16,435 nucleotides of DNA from Chitinophagaceae bacterium (GTDB lineage: Bacteria; Bacteroidota; Bacteroidia; Chitinophagales; Chitinophagaceae). A model generated the notes under the pieces. It searched no databases. It saw only the letters and a program-made list of their open reading frames with translations, and was not told the DNA's origin. The stretch spans positions 10,046 through 26,480 of the forward strand of contig DOMR01000136.1 of the NCBI GenBank assembly GCA_003509845.1, read 5' to 3'. Position numbers and translations under genes: made by a program. Position 1 is the stretch's first letter. Each line of letters opens with the position of its first letter. Shown here one piece after another: positions 13,795 to 16,435 of the stretch.

Positions 13795-15114
13795 ATGAGG
13801 GTAATGAAATTTGGAGGAACAAGTGTAGGGAAGCCGGAAAGGATGCACCAAGTATCGCAATTAATTACGCGTGACGGGGAACCTACGATCGTGGTATTAA
13901 GTGCATTGAGCGGAACTACAAATGCATTGGTTGAAATAAGCAATAGTTTGGCAGCACAAGACAAAGTGGGGTCCACGGAAAAAATTGATGCACTTGAAAA
14001 GCATTATGCATTATTTATAAATGATTTAATAAAAGAGGCATCACTTAAAATAAAAGCGGAAGCAATTATTAAAGAACATTTTGAATTTTTAAGAATCACA
14101 CAACGCATTTCTTTAAGTGATGCATTGAATAAAGATATTTTAGCACAAGGTGAATTAATGAGCACCAAACTTTTTGCATTGTATTTAGAGCAAGAAAAAA
14201 TTGAACATGCATTAATACCCGCTTTGGATTTTATGTGCTTGGACATCAATGATGAACCTGATTTAACATTGATTGAGCAAAAAATAAAAGGGGTGTTGGC
14301 GCAATATCCAGCTAAAAAATTATTTATTACCCAAGGATATATTTGTCGCAATGCAAAAGGCGAGGTTGATAATTTAAAGAGAGGTGGAAGTGATTACACC
14401 GCTTCATTAATTGCTGCAGCAGTGCAATCAAGTGTTTGTGAAATTTGGACGGATATTGATGGTATGCATAACAACGATCCAAGAGTCGTGGATAAAACGG
14501 TTGCTATTGAGCAATTGAGTTTTGATGAAGCTGCGGAGTTGGCTTATTTTGGCGCTAAAATATTGCACCCTACTTGTATTTGGCCTGCACAACAAGGAAA
14601 CATTCCCGTGAAATTATTAAATACCATGCAACCGTCGGCTGCGGGTACAGTAATAAAAAAAGAAGCAGGAAGTACTGGCGTAAAAGCGGTGGCTGCGAAA
14701 GATGGTATTATCGCCATCAAAATTAAGAGTAGTAGGATGTTGCTTGCGTATGGATTTTTAAGAAAGATATTTGAAGTATTTGAAAAATACAAAACACCCA
14801 TTGATATGGTGACCACTTCAGAGGTGGCTGTATCTGTTACAATAGATAGTGATTTGCATTTAGATGAAATTATTGCTGAGCTTAATAATATCGCATCCAT
14901 TGAGGTTGAAAAAAATCAAACCATCATTTCGATTGTTGGAAACGAAATTGCTAAAACAGATGCTGTACTTGCAAAATTATTCGATGCAATTAATGAAATA
15001 CCAGTAACTATGGTAAGCTATGGTGGAAGTCATCATAATATTTCATTATTGATTCCAAGCGAATACAAAACCAAAACTTTGCAACTCGTGAATAAGGGGT
15101 TATTTAATTTGTAA
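13795..15114 (+). CDS. lysC: Aspartate kinase (monofunctional, two ACT domains)
   Basis: The 439-residue enzyme phosphorylates aspartate, the first step to lysine, threonine and methionine. The kinase domain has MKFGGTSVG at 4-12, ITQGYI (178-183), the nucleotide/aspartate loop KRGGSDYTAS (195-204), WTDIDGMHNNDPR (218-230) and ELAYFGAKILHP (248-259). Two ACT-type regulatory repeats follow, at about 305-365 (with TSEVAVSVTID) and 376-436, which in the family bind lysine or threonine as feedback inhibitors. There is no homoserine dehydrogenase domain. The longer frame from 13741 contains the -7 promoter element, so the start is placed at 13795; 13804 is also possible. It is a single-gene unit and converges on the receptor gene with 11 bases between stops. 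The product feeds the route used by metX and metZ. Confidence 0.93.
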   Translation: MRVMKFGGTSVGKPERMHQVSQLITRDGEPTIVVLSALSGTTNALVEISNSLAAQDKVGSTEKIDALEKHYALFINDLIKEASLKIKAEAIIKEHFEFLRITQRISLSDALNKDILAQGELMSTKLFALYLEQEKIEHALIPALDFMCLDINDEPDLTLIEQKIKGVLAQYPAKKLFITQGYICRNAKGEVDNLKRGGSDYTASLIAAAVQSSVCEIWTDIDGMHNNDPRVVDKTVAIEQLSFDEAAELAYFGAKILHPTCIWPAQQGNIPVKLLNTMQPSAAGTVIKKEAGSTGVKAVAAKDGIIAIKIKSSRMLLAYGFLRKIFEVFEKYKTPIDMVTTSEVAVSVTIDSDLHLDEIIAELNNIASIEVEKNQTIISIVGNEIAKTDAVLAKLFDAINEIPVTMVSYGGSHHNISLLIPSEYKTKTLQLVNKGLFNL

Positions 15115-15125
15115 TTGGATTTGTT

Positions 15126-16435
15126 TTATAGCTTTGCTCCAATTGAAATAAACAAACTGCGTCCATCAGCAGGTAGTGCACCTGGTCCTGGGTATCCACC
15201 AGCACGTCTAGTGAAGTATCTTTTATCCAATAGATTATTGATTCCTGCTTTTAGCTGTAACATTTTGGAAAATTTATAACTACCTGTTAAGTCTGTGATT
15301 GAATAAGAGGGTATGCGTCCTGTATTTCCATTAGCACTTGCGGCAATCGTATTGTTTGCATCACTAAAGGAGGCGCCTACAAAACTTAATTGTGCAGTGA
15401 TTAGGAAATTTTTATATCCATAGCTGATACCTCCTCTGAAAATATCAGTAGGGGCATTTTCAACTTTTTTGCCTTTGGTATTTGCATCTTTATGATCACT
15501 GCTATAGGTTGCATTCGTATATGCATAGGAACTAAATAGGATCACATCAGTGGTTTGACTATTTGTAAATGCCCTTATTGGATTAAATTCAATATAAGAT
15601 TCGATACCTTGACTAATACTAGCCCCTACATTGGTGATGAGTCTATAGTTGCCATTGGTAGATGTGATGGTGCCCACACGATTATTATATTTTAAATAAA
15701 ATCCACTAATATCAAATTGAATATAATTTTTTACTTTACCTCTATAGCCAATATCAAAATTATAGCCTTTGGCATCTTTTAAATCTGGGTCAACCACGTC
15801 TGTCGTTGGAGGCGCTTGTAAATTTGCAAATTGAATGGGTCTATATGCCTGAGAAAAATTTGCATAAAATTCTGTAGCCTTTGTTACATGGTATTCTGAT
15901 CCAACACCAGCGAGTAGGAAACTTCTACTCCTGGTGATATTTTGTAAATTAATGACTGTTCCATTGGTCGTTAGTCCATTTTTTCCGGCAGCTGAACCTT
16001 CCAGCCATTCATATCTGATGCCTGGAATTAAATAGAACTTATCTGAAAATTTAAAAATGTTTTCAATAAATCCTGCGGCATTGGATGAAGCAAAACTTAC
16101 ATCTTTAGGGTAGGTTCCTTTTATAGTGATGTCATAATTTGAGCCTGTGCTACCAATACCATCGGCTAAACGATCCGTATTACCTTTATATAATCTGATA
16201 CCTCCTGCTACCGTATTTTTAAATTTACCAATGGCATAATCGCTTATAATTCTACTTTCAATACCGTAGTTTCTGTATTTATCTAAATTGACAATCCTAT
16301 TATTAAATTGGTTTGTTGCAAGGTTGATGCTATCTTTTATATTGATGGATTGTAAAAATCCTACACTATTCCGGTTGCCGATGGTTCCAAAAACTTTTGT
16401 GTTCCAACGGGTATGTTCATTGATTTCGTATTGTA
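15126..16435 (-). CDS. TonB-dependent receptor, FecA-like (C-terminal barrel part; N-terminus beyond window)
   Basis: About 436 residues of the C-terminal end are visible in one open frame reaching the right edge; signal peptide and plug domain are outside. The sequence alternates beta-strands typical of a 22-strand outer-membrane barrel, for example GIRYEWLEGSA, FYANFSQAYRPIQFANL, LKDAKGYNFDIGYRGK and NYRLITNVGASISQGIESY. It ends in LQLKAGINNLLDKRYFTRR and ADGRSLFISIGAKL, the usual terminal strand region. The AYRPIQFANL, KDAKGYNFDIGY and YFTRRAGGYPGPG segments resemble proteins annotated as Fe(3+)-dicitrate receptors FecA in Bacteroidota, so ferric chelate uptake is likely but the ligand is not proven. 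A GTG at 15797 is inside the barrel and is not the start. Confidence 0.92.
   Translation of the reverse strand, partial: QYEINEHTRWNTKVFGTIGNRNSVGFLQSINIKDSINLATNQFNNRIVNLDKYRNYGIESRIISDYAIGKFKNTVAGGIRLYKGNTDRLADGIGSTGSNYDITIKGTYPKDVSFASSNAAGFIENIFKFSDKFYLIPGIRYEWLEGSAAGKNGLTTNGTVINLQNITRSRSFLLAGVGSEYHVTKATEFYANFSQAYRPIQFANLQAPPTTDVVDPDLKDAKGYNFDIGYRGKVKNYIQFDISGFYLKYNNRVGTITSTNGNYRLITNVGASISQGIESYIEFNPIRAFTNSQTTDVILFSSYAYTNATYSSDHKDANTKGKKVENAPTDIFRGGISYGYKNFLITAQLSFVGASFSDANNTIAASANGNTGRIPSYSITDLTGSYKFSKMLQLKAGINNLLDKRYFTRRAGGYPGPGALPADGRSLFISIGAKL

Noticed and set aside
14004..14351. Minus-strand open frames inside lysC (also 14544-14900)
   Set aside because: They are antisense shadows of a well-supported kinase gene and have no recognisable domains.
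15126..15797. Separate 223-residue gene starting at 15797
   Set aside because: The same frame stays open to the window edge and the upstream residues are receptor barrel; the GTG is internal.

Overview
The window looks like a chromosomal segment of a Bacteroidota bacterium, probably from the Chitinophagaceae or a related family; the family-level placement is inference. The DNA is AT-rich. Several genes are preceded by the Bacteroidota-type -7 promoter element TAnnTTTG, and Shine-Dalgarno sequences are mostly absent. Gene content fits this too: a MetX plus MetZ methionine route, a FecA-like TonB-dependent receptor, and a Gfo/Idh oxidoreductase next to a NupG-like transporter. Nearly everything is core metabolism or housekeeping. 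I found no CRISPR array, insertion sequence, prophage, tRNA or rRNA.

Layout. Positions 1-2266 (minus) hold a NupG-type MFS transporter followed by a Gfo/Idh/MocA oxidoreductase cut by the left edge, probably one catabolic pair. Positions 2429-5384 are a methionine/sulfur unit: osmC-like and metZ run leftward, metX and a 58-residue membrane protein run rightward. The two halves diverge from a perfect 17-bp palindrome made of two back-to-back -7 elements. Positions 5388-7567 (minus) are surE, a 98-residue three-helix membrane protein and lpxB, overlapping or abutting. At 7751-8530 (plus) lies an XRE/S24 LexA-CI-like repressor with two operator-like inverted repeats, 22 bp apart, over its promoter. 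Positions 8693-10586 (minus) carry rpsT and then guaA, with a strong intrinsic terminator in between that ends 15 bases before the guaA start. Positions 10902-13604 hold a RsmB-like rRNA methyltransferase (plus), mnmA (minus) and ssb (plus). Positions 13795-15114 (plus) encode aspartate kinase. Positions 15126-16435 (minus) are the barrel end of a FecA-like outer-membrane receptor cut by the right edge.

How the genes work together. Aspartate kinase opens the pathway to homoserine. MetX acylates homoserine and MetZ replaces the acyl group with sulfide to give homocysteine. The OsmC-like protein shares the metZ transcript and may protect or serve thiol chemistry. LpxB makes the lipid A disaccharide core. 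GuaA, MnmA, RsmB, S20 and SSB cover GMP synthesis, tRNA thiolation, rRNA methylation, the ribosome and DNA replication.

The most interesting signals are regulatory: the shared divergent promoter of the methionine unit, the paired operators of the S24 repressor, and the terminator placed just before guaA. In several genes (metX, rsmB, lysC, mnmA, surE) the longest open frame begins upstream of, or inside, the promoter element, so shorter starts are given here.
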